From Cryptomeria japonica (taxonomy: Eukaryota; Streptophyta; Pinopsida; Cupressales; Cupressaceae), in the NCBI RefSeq assembly GCF_030272615.1, contig NC_081409.1, positions 914,798,340 through 914,862,339 on the forward strand: a DNA stretch of 64,000 bases, read 5' to 3'. Below the pieces are notes generated by a model. It saw only the letters and a list, made by a program, of their open reading frames with translations, did no database searches and had not been told where the DNA came from. A program made the translations under genes and the position numbers. Shown one piece after another: positions 12,551-23,062 of the stretch; the stretch's first letter is position 1, and each line of letters opens with the position of its first letter.

Positions 12551-12897
12551 TGTTAGAGTAAAGGTATTAGTTTACTTAATTAATTAAATCACATTGATTT
12601 AATAATTAAGTCACCTTTTCTCTATTTTCACTTAAGCGGAAGCTAAACTTAGGAATATTAATAATTAATTTATTATTAATTATTAATTGCTTTTAGGGTT
12701 TTCAATTTTAGGTTTGATCTCCTTTAATAAGGATTGATCCCTTTTGTAATTCATAATTTGATTATCATTTATTGCATTCTTTTGCTCTAGGTTTTCAAAG
12801 CAATCTTTGTGTTTCGTGAATCTTCCATTGTTGTGACAGGTTATTTGCATATAGGGATTCACTAGGTTCTATGAGGTTGTATTCTACAACTTTTACA
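12551..12897 (+). repeat. 5' LTR of outer non-autonomous element
   Basis: 347 bp, TGTTAGAGTAAAG to CAACTTTTACA, containing A/T palindromes. It is directly followed by the primer-binding site and matches 32,718-33,071 along its length. Confidence 0.9.
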
Positions 12898-12910
12898 TGG
12901 TATCAGAGCT
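12898..12910 (+). other. Primer-binding site (initiator tRNA-Met type)
   Basis: TGGTATCAGAGCT abuts the LTR end without spacer. This is the classic plant sequence complementary to the 3' end of initiator methionine tRNA. Confidence 0.9.
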
Positions 12911-13873
12911 ACAGACCCGAGGTCTTTTGTGTAATTTGGGTTGATTTGGACCTCACCATTGAATCCAACACGTGTCAAATAGTCAAGATTGACCTTTTGT
13001 TTGTTAATTTTTTATTCACGGGGCCAGATTTGTGAGGGTTTGAAAATTCAGCTTTTTTGTGATGTAGGGGCAACTATCTTTTGGAGCAATTTGTGCAAAA
13101 ACAAATGTTGCAGTTTGCTTCAGGAGGTCGATTCCACAAATTTTCATATATAATTCGATATATCTGGGCATCGTTGACCTCTGAGGCAAAAAAATTTTAC
13201 TTGTACGGTCGTACTGCCGCCTGTGCATGCACTTTGAGAAAAAAAATTGGGGGTATTTTTTCTTTTCCCTTTCTAGTTTTATTTTCTTTTTCTTGCTTTT
13301 TTTTTTTAAATATATTATAAAAAAATCCAATGAAAAAAACTTTATTTTTAAAAGTTTTTTTTTCGAGTGTTCAAAAAATTAAAAAAAAAATTGTCCGTAC
13401 GAACTATAGCAGTACCCCTGCTATAGTTCGTACGGACAACAGTGGTTAGGGTTTTAGCCATACGACCTACAACAACCCGACGATTGTTGCTAGCTCCACA
13501 AGCTCTCGCCCCACCCACTGATCCACAATGCCTCTCGACAACCAGCCCCAACCCCGCCATTAGCCCACGCTGCCTTCCGGCCCCCAACGACCTTTTTTCG
13601 ATCACTACATTTTTCCTGGCCGCCACCGGCTCTTTTTTGGTTGCCGGAATTTGTTTTCGACGATTTTTCCCGGTATAAATTTTTTTCCGGCAACGAAATA
13701 TTTTTTCAACAGGGAGGGATTTTTTTTGCAAGATAGGGAATATTTTCGATATATTCTGCTGACGTCAACAATACGAACTGCACAATGGCCCCTTTGACCC
13801 TCTTTGTGCCCTAAAAGAGGGGTTTTTTTTTTGGGCATACGATATCATTTTTTGGCAAATGAGATATCGTTGG
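12911..13873 (+). other. Left internal part of outer element, non-coding
   Basis: Non-coding leader of the outer element. It has homopolymer runs near 13,300-13,390, a 21-bp perfect hairpin at 13,391-13,439, and a GC-richer segment at 13,440-13,680 that is open in several frames but shows no family motif. Confidence 0.6.
13391..13439. repeat. Perfect 21-bp inverted repeat (hairpin)
   Basis: Arms at 13,391-13,411 and 13,419-13,439 are exact reverse complements, starting TTGTCCGTACGAAC, with a seven-base GTACCCC loop. The stem contains CGTACG. It lies in the leader of the outer element, where it could be an RNA packaging or dimerisation structure or a small inserted palindrome. Confidence 0.9.
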
Positions 13874-14658
13874 TGTTTATGGTGAAAATGGATAACAATA
13901 ACAACAATATTGAAAGGCTAAATGAATCCAACCACAAAAACCCTAGCCTAACAATCAACAAAGATCCACCATAACATATGAAGATTACCTAAGACAATGC
14001 AAATCACATGAAATCACAAAGATTATACCATCACATGTCCAATAGGGTTTTGATCTCCATTCTTCCTATCTCCATTGATCTTGCTTGATATATTTGCTCT
14101 CAGATTTTTATATGCACAAGAGCTCAACAAAGAACGGAATGTGGTTGCAAGTAGGATCGTAGTGTAGCCAAGTCTTCAAGATTAGTCATTAGCATGAGTG
14201 ATTAGGGTTTGACAATGAAGGAAGCATCTCCTTATATAGAAGACACTATAAGAAATGGAGGGATAAGATTGAGAGGTGTAAAAAGAGAGGTCGGCTAGGA
14301 TTAGAGGGTAGGTAAAAGAAATACCAAAATAATGAAAGAGGTAGGTAGTGTAGGAATTAAGAGATGAATGACATGTGTCATGTGTAGAAAAAGCTTAATG
14401 AATTAATTAAATAAATAAAGATTTATTTAATTAATAGAAGAAGTAGGATAATTAAATAAATAAAATATTTATTTAATTTAGGAAAAGGATAATTTAAATA
14501 AATAAATGTATTTATTTAAATGAGAAATAAGGCTAGAAGAGGATAAATGAATTAATTAAATAAATAAAGATTTATTTAATTAATAGAAGAATTAGGCTTA
14601 GATAATTAAATAAATAAAATATTTATTTAATTAGACTGGACAATTTTAGGTGTCTACA
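13874..14658 (-). repeat. 3' LTR of the Tat element
   Basis: On the element strand it reads TGTAGACACC to CATAAACA. The AT-rich U3 part (14,395-14,640) is an array of A/T palindromes. A TATATAA box lies on the minus strand at 14,232-14,238. It matches the other LTR at all but three positions found. Confidence 0.95.
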
Positions 14659-14675
14659 TTTTGCCCCTCTTTGAG
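14659..14675 (-). other. Polypurine tract of the Tat element
   Basis: On the minus strand this reads AAAGAGGGGCAAAA directly ahead of TGTAGACACC, the LTR start. It primes plus-strand DNA synthesis. Confidence 0.85.
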
Positions 14676-14904
14676 ACAATGTGCTTTTCGCGTTGTTTCA
14701 AAGAAGATAAGATGAACTGATACAGAGTTGCCCCGGAATGGGAATAATATGCCCCCTCGAGAGATTGGATGAAGATGTCTGAAAAGATTGCAGATAATCT
14801 CTCGATAAGAAAGAAAGGCTAGAATGGATTGACCAGATAAAGTGACAAAGTCACAGGATGAAGAATACTGACTCGGGAAATGAAGGCCAAGGGCTAGGGT
14901 AGGC

Positions 14905-14913
14905 TATAAGATA
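14905..14913 (+). promoter_or_regulatory. TATA-like box of the antisense PMD gene
   Basis: TATAAGATA lies about 95 bp upstream of the ATG at 15,004, on the strand opposite to the element's own transcription. Position and sequence suit a dedicated core promoter; this is inference. Confidence 0.5.
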
Positions 14914-15179
14914 GACCACGGGCAAAAGACATCCTCATTGTCATCTACACCCTCACGAGATCACAGTGCAGAGCGAGAAAAAGAGCAGCAGCAGTCAGCA
15001 GCGATGGCTTTCGTACACAGATTCGACCGTGTTCGCCGATTTTAGAGACCAGCAGAGGCAGGAGAGCCGGTAAGTACCACCAAACCTCCTCGTACTTTGA
15101 CGCATTCAATTTTGTCATTAATGCATGGTAGTTAGCAATAAATGCGCTTAGGAATAGGGCACAAAAAAAAGTGCAAAAA

Positions 15180-15460
15180 CGTGCAACCGCATCTGCGTCG
15201 GTGCCAAGCGCGTCTGTGTCCGCCAGGCGTGTCTGTGTCGGTGCCAGGCGCGTATGCGTGTGGAACCGCGTTTGTGTTCTATGCGGGCGCGTCTACGTCC
15301 TGAAGGGGCATTTGTGTGTCAAAGTCGCGTTTGTGAATAGTTTAGGCACGTTTATGTCAAACAGGCACGTTTGCGTTGTTTAGGCGCGCTTGTGCAGTCA
15401 AGAGGCGCGTTTGTAAGTTAGAAACGCGTTTGTGAGTTAAAAGCGCGTATACGTCAGAAA
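15180..15460 (+). repeat. GCGTCTGTG-type minisatellite in the antisense intron
   Basis: About a dozen degenerate copies of GCGTCTGTG or GCGTTTGTG are spaced about 20 bp apart (for example 'gcgcgtctgtgtccgcc' near 15,208). The same motif, on the opposite strand, recurs in the element's 5' leader at 28,884-29,022 and 30,230-30,475. Confidence 0.85.
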
Positions 15461-15493
15461 ATGCAAGGTTTTGTCTTCTAGGTCAAATCGGCA

Positions 15494-15860
15494 GTTCTGT
15501 GATGAACATACGCTGTCGATTGGATAAGCTGCTGAGAAGATACACTCAAGCAGGTCCTCAAGGAAGACTATGATAGATCAAGGCACTTTGTGATGAACAG
15601 GGAGCACCAAGATAGAGTACTTTGTGATGAACAGGGAGTACCCAAGGTAGGAGCAGCACTTTGTAATGAACAGGGAGTGCAAAATGTGAGTAACACTTTG
15701 TGATGAACAGGGAATGTCACACACGTAGTACTTTGTGATGAACAGGGAGCACTACTAGGATAAATAGCAACACTTTGTGATGAACAGTGAGTGTCACTAG
15801 GATAGATAACCATATGCATTTAGATAGCAAGTAGCATTTTGTGATGAACAGTGAATGCCA
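15494..15860 (+). repeat. Minisatellite of 36-41 bp units (TTTGTGATGAACAG)
   Basis: Seven clear units share 'actttgtgatgaacagggag' with variable spacers (starts near 15,583, 15,619, 15,658, 15,694, 15,730, 15,771 and 15,836), plus a diverged copy near 15,494. It lies inside the predicted intron, just upstream of the acceptor. Confidence 0.85.
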
Positions 15861-17224
15861 CAATGACTGACATGATTGATTTGTTTGACTGCAGGAGTAT
15901 TTGCCTGTGTTAAAGTCACGGGAGAGATTCCCATCCACACAGAGATTGCGACCGGAGTTGTCATTTCAGGATAGAGCTACCATCGAGGAGATGAGATTGA
16001 GACACGTACTGAATGTGCCTGAGTTTCGGGCAAACATGGGTTTGCTGACTGCGCTGGCCGAGAGATGGCATTCGGAGACATGTACATTCCATTTGCCGAT
16101 GGGGGAGATGACAGTGACCCTTGAGGATGTTTATAGGATTCTACACATACCGATCGATGGAGAGCTGATTCCATACGATCGCGACGGAGACAAAGAGGCT
16201 TTGAGACGGGTGTTCCAGGATCCTGGACTAGAGATGAGAGCAGGACATGTGGCATGGGACACCATGACTGCGATAGGGTTAGCTTTGCCAGCTGTGATTG
16301 GAGGAGCTATCAGTGGGTTCCTGTGTCCGGACAGGGCGACACGAGGGTTGGCAGTGGGCTGGGGAGGAGCACTGGAGATATTGGTGACTCAGCACACCAG
16401 ATATGCATGGGGTCCGTGTGTTTTGGCACACCTATATTATGAGTTGCACCAGTTTGTCTACCATAGATTAGTGGGACTGGGCTATGGAGTGACACTTTTG
16501 CAGGTTTGGGCATACGAGCATCTGCCTATCACACGACCGATACACTTCAGAGGCAGAGGTCATGGGCAAAACTTTGTTCATTTGTATGATATGATCACTT
16601 CACAGCCTCAGATTGGCAGGTTAGAGCATTGGCGGCGAGTGATAGATGACATTGACGTCGTCATCTGGAGGCCGTATCTGGGGTGTGAGGAGTGGGAGGA
16701 TGACGCAGTGGAGCTGCCTTACACCTTTCGGAGCAGATATTTGATTGGGCGGATGCCCTATATACTGGAGAGACAGCTGGTGGACCAAGTATGTAGACAG
16801 TATGGCAGGATCCAGAGGATGCCACGAGGCTCGGGTATGTATGCCCGTACAATTAGGGATTAGGCGCAGTTCGAGCCTTTATTGTCGTATGATCAGGCAC
16901 TAATACAGCTGGCAGAGATGGTGCCCCTACCTTGGGATATGTGGCCGGAGATTGAGGATGCAGGTATGGATGCAGAGTACTCCGCATATTGGGCAGAGCA
17001 TCCATTCCCGCGACTGACAGATCCATGAGAGCTACTGGAGGGAGATGTAGGAGGAGATGATGATGATGACGATGGAGGTGATGGGGGCAGAGGCCGACGG
17101 AGGCGGAGGGGAGTAGTTGGGGAGAGGAGAGTGGCACCTCGGAGGGAGGGTGGACAGGAGGGGCAGGCCCAGGTGGTGAGGGGTCGCGGTGGATTGCCCC
17201 TGCAGGTACCAGCAGCACAGGGTC

Positions 17225-17450
17225 CTAGAGCACAGGGATCGAGACAGGGACAGGTGCAGGGACAGAGACAGGTACAGGTACCGAGGCATGCACAAAGATA
17301 GGGACAGGTGCAGGGACAGGTGCCAGTACAGGCACAGGTGCAGGGACAGAGACAGGTACAGGTACCGAGGCATGCACAGAGACAGGTACAGGTTCAGGCA
17401 CCGGTTCAGGTACAGGGAGAGGCACAGGGGCAGGCACCCGTAGAGGGAGA
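17225..17450 (+). repeat. Coding tandem repeat (Gln/Gly/Val-rich)
   Basis: DNA built of 'caggtacagg', 'cagggacag' and 'caggtgcagg' hexamer-like units, with an 84-bp higher-order duplication (the segment with 'ccgaggcatgcaca' at 17,281 and 17,365). It encodes a low-complexity QGQVQ-type linker between the PMD and the coiled coil. The reverse strand is also open over this stretch because of the repeat, which is not evidence of a gene. Confidence 0.85.
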
Positions 17451-17931
17451 GCCACAGGCAGAGGCAGAGGGTGGAGATCCAGAGGAGGATGAGCTGATTG
17501 AGCTCAGGGAGATCTGTCAGGGCCAGGCAGATGAGATCTAGGATCTGGAGCGGGAGAGGGACCGACTCAGGACCAGGCTCAAGGATACTGAGCGGGAGAG
17601 GGATCAGGCTAAGACAGCACTGAGGGCAGGGAGGCAGGCGGTGGAGGACGCAGGAGCAAGCTACACATATGTCTTGCGAGTCGGAGAGGAGATCGCCTAC
17701 TGGAGGGACCTGTATTATGGTGTCGTGCCAGCAGATCAGCGGGCGAGAAGCTTTCATAGACCATCGCGGACAGCGACGGCTACGGGAGGGAGCCGGAGGA
17801 GACAGACATCGAGTGGTGGGGTCATGGGTCCTCCACCACCACCAGACAGGCAGGGTGATCGTGGAGCGGGTCCTTCTAGAGCTCAGACTCCGTCGAGGCC
17901 AGGCGGCTCCGAGGGAGGGAGTTCATCATAG

Positions 17932-19664
17932 CCATAGAGGGCTCCCTTGTATCAGTATGTACCATTTTTTTGTATTGTAGACACCTGCGGGTGATTGTAG
18001 CCATATGATTTTTGACATCATTGTATCATGACACATTTGATTATTTATGAGAGATGATTCATTTTTGCGGCAGCTATATGCATGTGTACCTATGTGATGA
18101 GATTTTCTTTATAATGTATGTTTTATGTGATGCTTATGATATGGATGCTTATATGTATATGATGCAATGCAATATATATTTGTTCTTTTATGGTTTATAT
18201 GTGTATGCCAATGCAAATGTAAATGCATGTGATGCAGATGAATATGATAATGTAAATGTAAATTGTGCTGACAAGTGTTGTGTGCAGGATGTGATGCAGT
18301 TGTGATATCTATATGTATGTATGAAATGCTTATATGTGGTAATGCAGGTGTAAACTACATGAAATGCAAATGTTTTTGGTGTGTCATTATACTCAGTCAT
18401 GTGATAGCAGGCTACGTGGACTCAAGAAGGATGATGGAAGTCAATCAAGAAAGGGGGATGAAAGATAGAAGATATGAACGTGAAAGAGCTTCTTGTGCGT
18501 TATCATCATTGAGCTTATTATGGCAAAATAGGTTATGACAATCAAGGCATATGTTCGACCCAGAAAGTCATTGTACCTGTTTGCATGGAGATAAGATAGT
18601 CACAAACAAGGAATGCCCCAGTTCATACTAGACTCACAGTGTCCTCATATCCTTAGACAAGTCATAGCATTACTAAGAGACAATCCACAGACAGCAAACA
18701 AAATAGGTGACGATACCCCATCCTCGCTTTTCTAGTCAAAGACATCCTGGAGATAGAATCTCTAGTCAAAGACATCCCGGAAAAGCTAAAAGATATGTCA
18801 CAAAAAAGATAAAATCAAAAGAAAACCCAAGACTCGACACCAACATCCACTGTAGTCCTCAAGTTTAGTGTCTCTTGTCACTTGTATAAGTCTTGTTTGA
18901 TTGTGGTCACAATGTTCACTTTCACAAAAAAAATATATAGCACTGAACCATATGTTGTCTGAGTCTGTTGAAAGATTTGATTTGTTGAAGCCCATTGTTG
19001 TTGCTGTGTCTCATCTGAAACTGACTAAATCCATGAAACTGATACTTTATTGCGGAGAAGACGAAACTTTATTGCGGATCTGTGATGCAAATGTTGCTTT
19101 ATTGTGGATTGTGCGCGAATAGACTTGAAGGAAGCTGGAAGAAATTGTACTCCTTGAAACATGTGATGTTCTCAGTTCCACACCTATCACTAGATGTAGG
19201 AATTGCCTTAGCCACAGATAGGATCTAATTTATTATGGATGGAAAGGGAGTGAAAAAAGGGGGGGTTTATTATGAATGGCTAACCAATCTTGGGTAGATC
19301 AATAACAAGCCATGATGGGAATAGGTAAGTTTATTGTGAATGAATAGGTTGTGAGTGTGTGCAATGTGAAAGGATGAAAGTGAATCCTGAAGGAGGCAGG
19401 AGCAATGTCTCTACGCACGGCACTGGTGACCCAGTTTTCACCATGGTACTTGCCCAGGGCACCACCGAAGTGGTTTTCACCATTGGACGAAATTATTTCT
19501 CTTTACTTTTTTCGATTTTTCAATTTTTTAATTTTTTTTTGTGTCACAAGGCGCCTGTTTGCCAGATTTTCACCAAGTAACGATTTTTTTTGTTTTTATA
19601 ATTTTTTTGTGTTTTTGAATTTTTTGATTTTTTTGTATTTTTTGAATTAGGATACTCCGAAGAG
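17932..19664. other. Non-coding spacer between antisense gene and integrase
   Basis: No gene seen on either strand. It contains a TATG/ATGC-rich stretch (18,050-18,360), a duplicated 'tctagtcaaagacatcc' near 18,733 and 18,761, three 'tttattg(c/t)gga' units near 19,040-19,110, and T-rich runs at 19,500-19,640. It is the 3' untranslated part of both convergent genes. Confidence 0.65.
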
Positions 19665-22600
19665 CTATGTGTAGAACCTGCGAAGGTGCATGCTGTTGAT
19701 AGGATCCTCCAAAGGTTCATCTTCTGTAGTTGAGAGCTGATATGCCCCAGATCCATAGGCTGTTGTAACGATGTAAGGACCAAGCCAGTTTGGTTCAAAC
19801 TTGCCCTTCTTCTCTCTATCTTGCTGATTCTTGGGATTTTCTCTGAGAACTAAGTCACCTACTTCAAACGTGCGAGGCTTGACTTTGTGATTGTAGCTAC
19901 GACTCATTCGTTGTTGGTAAGCCTTGAGATGATTAAAAGCAGTTTGTCTCCGTTCATCTAGCAGTTCTAGTTCTTGTAAGCGAGAGACCCTGTAATCTTC
20001 ATCGTTGATGATGTTTTGCAAAGAGACCCGTAAAGAAGGTAACTCGACCTCAATAGGCAAGATGGCTTCAGCGTCATAGACAAGTGAGTAGGGTGTAGCT
20101 CCTGTAGGTGTGCAGACACTTGTGTGGTAGGCCCAAAGTGCAGGATTGAGTTGGATATGCCAGTTACGGCCAGCGTCGTTGACTGTCTTTTTGAGGATTT
20201 TAAGAATTGTTTTATTAGACGCCTCAGCTTGGCCATTACCCTGGGGATAATATGGTGTGGAGAAACGATGGGAAATATGGAAGCGATCACAGAGTTCACG
20301 AACATCCTGATTTTTGAAGGGACGCCCGTTATCAGTAATAATGGAATTAGGAATACCATATCGGCAAATGATATAGTTAAGGATGAAGGTAGCAATTTGT
20401 TTCCCAGTGACTTGTGTGAGAGGCACGGCTTCAATCCACTTTGTGAAATACTCTGTGGCTGTGATAATGAATTTATGACCATTGGAAGAAGGAGGGTGAA
20501 TCTTGCCTATGAGATCGAGTCCCCACTGACAAAAGAGCCAAGGAGACGCAAGTGGTTGTAGTTCTTATGCTGGTGCATGTATGAGGTCTCCATGAATTTG
20601 ACATTGCTTACATTTCTTGACAAACTGATATGAGTCTTTTTCCATATTGGGCCAATAATATCCAGTCCTGATGAGTTTCTTGGCCAAGGTAGGACCGCTA
20701 GTATGCGGACCACATATCCCTTCATGCACTTCACGTAACGCAATCTGAGCTTCGTCGCTTTCTAAACATCTAAGAAGAGTGCCATCTAGACCTCGTCGGT
20801 ATAGGATATCAGCTAGAATGACATATCGAGAGGATTGGCGAATGAAAGTGCAGCATTGGTTGTTTGATAGATCAGGAGGTAGGATATTATCGCGAAGATA
20901 TGTGAATATGGAACCATATAACTGGGATTCGGGACCAACAATGCATATCATTTCAGTAGGAGTGATCTCATATGAAGGAACCAACAAATTGTCCACCAGG
21001 AACTCATAGCAAGTTTCATTTTGAGGCAGGTCAATTAGTGAGGCAATTGTAGCCATGGCATCTGCAGCACGATTTTGCTCTCTTGGTATCTGCTCAAAAT
21101 CTATCTTTGTGAAGTGTTGTTTCAAATCATCCACCAGTTGCTTGTAAGGCATTAATTTTTCATCTTTTGTTTGGTAATCATCAGTTGCTTGATGGATGAC
21201 AAGTTGAGAATCCCCAAAAACATGAAGTTCCTGGATCTTCCACTGAACTGCAATTCATAATCCAGTTGTTAATGCCTCATATTCCGCTATATTATTAGTG
21301 CAAGGAAATGATAAGCGGTATGATTTTGGTATAGAATCGCCTTGAGGTGTTATAAAGAGAATACCAGCTCCTGCCCCATGTTGTGTGTATGAGTCGTCAA
21401 AGTACAGTTGCCATGGCTTTGCATGTGATATTGTTAAAATGGATTCATCTGGAAATTCTGAATTTAAAGGAACATCATCTATCATGGGAGCATCTGCTAA
21501 TTGATCCACGATTGCTTGTCCTTTTATTGCTTTTCTGTCCACATACTCGATGTCGAATTCACTCAGGATCATTACCCACTTGGCCAGTCGCCCAGTAAGT
21601 GTAGCTTTGTTGAGAAGGTATTTTAATGGATCAATTCTTGCAATCAACTTAGTCTTGTGAGTGAGCATATAATGTCGTAATTTTTGTGAAGCAAAGACCA
21701 CAGCGAGACATGCACGCTCGATTGGTGTGTAGTTTAGCTCATATCCCACCAATGTGCGACTGATATAGTATACTGCTTTTTCGTTGCCGTCAGCTATTTG
21801 TTGTGCTAGGAGTGCCCCCAGTGCTGTTGGAGTAGCTGATATGTATAGTAACAAAGGTTGATCTAGAATTGGTGGCATCAAAACTGGCGGATTCAAAAGA
21901 TAATCTTTGAGCGTCTGAAAAGTTTGTTGACAGTTCTCATCCCATTTGAACTTGATATTTTTATGTAGCAGGTGCTGAAAAGGATTACACTTATCTGCAA
22001 GTTGTGCTATGAATCTTCGTATAGACTGGAGTCTCCCTTGCAAGGATCGAAGTTGACTGATATTTCTGGGTGGCGGCATGTCCAAGATAGCCTTGACTTT
22101 TGCTGGATCGGCTTCGATTCCTCTTTTAGACACAATGAATCCTAGGAGCTTCCCGGAGGTTACTCCAAAGACACATTTCTTGGGGTTTAATCTTACCTTG
22201 TATTTTTCCAACCGATCAAAGACGACTGAAAGTATGTCCAAATGTGTATCTCTGTTTATTGAGTTACCCAAGAGATCATCAACATAATCTTCCACGGTTA
22301 TGTGCATGAGATCATGAAAGATAGTGGTCATTGCTCTTTGATATGTAGCGCCTGCATTTTTCAGCCCAAAAGGCATGACATTCCAACAAAAAGTTCCCCA
22401 CGGACAAGTGAATGATGTTTTGTGTTGATCTTTGAGTGCAATTCTGATTTGGTTATAACCAGAAAATCCATCCATTAAAGATAACATTTCGTGACCTGCT
22501 GTGAGATCAACGATCAAGTCGATATTTGGTAATGGGAAGTCATCTTTTGGACAAGCTTTGTTGATGTCTCTGAAATCTGTACATATTCTGATGCTGCGAT

Positions 22601-23058
22601 CTGGTTTACTAACAGGTACTAAATTGGAGATCCATTCGGGATAATCAATTGGGCGTATGAATCCGACATCCAATAATTTCTCTAGTTCTGCTTTGACTAG
22701 TAATGCCACTTGTGGATGCATTTTCCTTCATTTCTGTTTCATTGGCTTTGCCCCCGGTTTGACTGTCAAATGATGCATTACCAAATCCGGATCTAATCCA
22801 GGCATATCAGCGTATCACCATGCAAAGTTGATTTGTCATTCTTTGAAGAAGCTTATGAATTGTGACCTTTCGGACTTTGTTAATGATTGAGCCAGAAATA
22901 TGTTGTGTGGAACCTCTTCTGTACCAATGTTTGTTTTAATAGTCTCCTCTACCAACATGGATGATTTTTCCTCATATGATGCTGGGAGAATGTCGAGCCT
23001 TCCATCTTTGGGTGCCTCAAAGAGGTTTTCGCCCTCAGATACGTCCTTTCTTTTTACT
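19665..23058 (-). pseudogene. Tat pol: RT, RNase H, second RNase H, integrase (broken)
   Basis: In one minus-strand frame from about 23,050 down to 19,665 I read a linker with HNIFLAQSL, then RT (FIRPIDYPEW, PFGLKNAGATYQRAM, EDYVDDLL), the RT-linked RNase H, a second archaeal-type RNase H (YFDDS near 21,400, NNIAEYEAL near 21,270, continuing past the stop to about 21,050), an integrase HHCC zinc finger (about 20,600-20,740) and the core (TDNGRPF, PQGNGQAE), ending without a chromodomain. In-frame stops lie at 22,815, 22,728, 21,255 and 20,565. The first catalytic Asp of integrase is Glu (ATEYFTKW). These enzymes would copy RNA to DNA and insert it; this copy cannot make them whole. Confidence 0.92.
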
Positions 23059-23062
23059 TTTT

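Larger units (their letters stand above)
15070..15894 (+). other. Predicted intron of the antisense PMD gene
   Basis: 825 bp bounded by GTAAGT and TTGACTGCAG. Two minisatellites fill most of it (15,180-15,460 and 15,494-15,860). Splicing is predicted from donor, acceptor, matching phase and the lack of an open frame; no transcript evidence is available. Confidence 0.6.
15004..17931 (+). pseudogene. Antisense plant mobile domain (PMD) gene, two exons, five stops
   Basis: Exon 1 (15,004-15,069) begins gcgATGG and is 22 codons long, ending at a GTAAGT donor. Exon 2 (15,895-17,931) follows a T-rich tract and TGCAG acceptor. The junction is phase 0, so the frame carries on. Exon 2 opens with a PMD (about 15,940-16,850): the FHLPMGEMTVTLEDV motif near 16,090, then a long aromatic-rich helical domain. 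An acidic and Arg-rich linker (17,041-17,130), a Gln/Gly/Val repeat (17,225-17,450), a coiled coil (about 17,470-17,640) and a Pro/Ser tail ending at 17,931 follow. In-frame stops at 15,043, 16,861, 17,026, 17,299 and 17,539 kill it. PMD proteins (MAIL/MAIN relatives) act in plant transposon silencing and also ride in Tat elements, so it may have served as a counter-silencing or regulatory factor; that role is inference. Confidence 0.85.

Noticed and set aside
13348..13731. 127-codon minus-strand ORF and overlapping plus ORF in the GC-richer leader
   Set aside because: Both strands are open because of base composition; no family features.
15494..15860. CRISPR-like array
   Set aside because: Repeats with spacers of uneven length, degenerate cores, and a eukaryotic retrotransposon context; no cas genes.
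17032..17757. Long open frames on the minus strand opposite the PMD gene tail (Pro/Val/Leu-rich)
   Set aside because: They arise from the Gln/Gly repeat read backwards; there is no domain or start context, and the plus frame carries the PMD and coiled coil.
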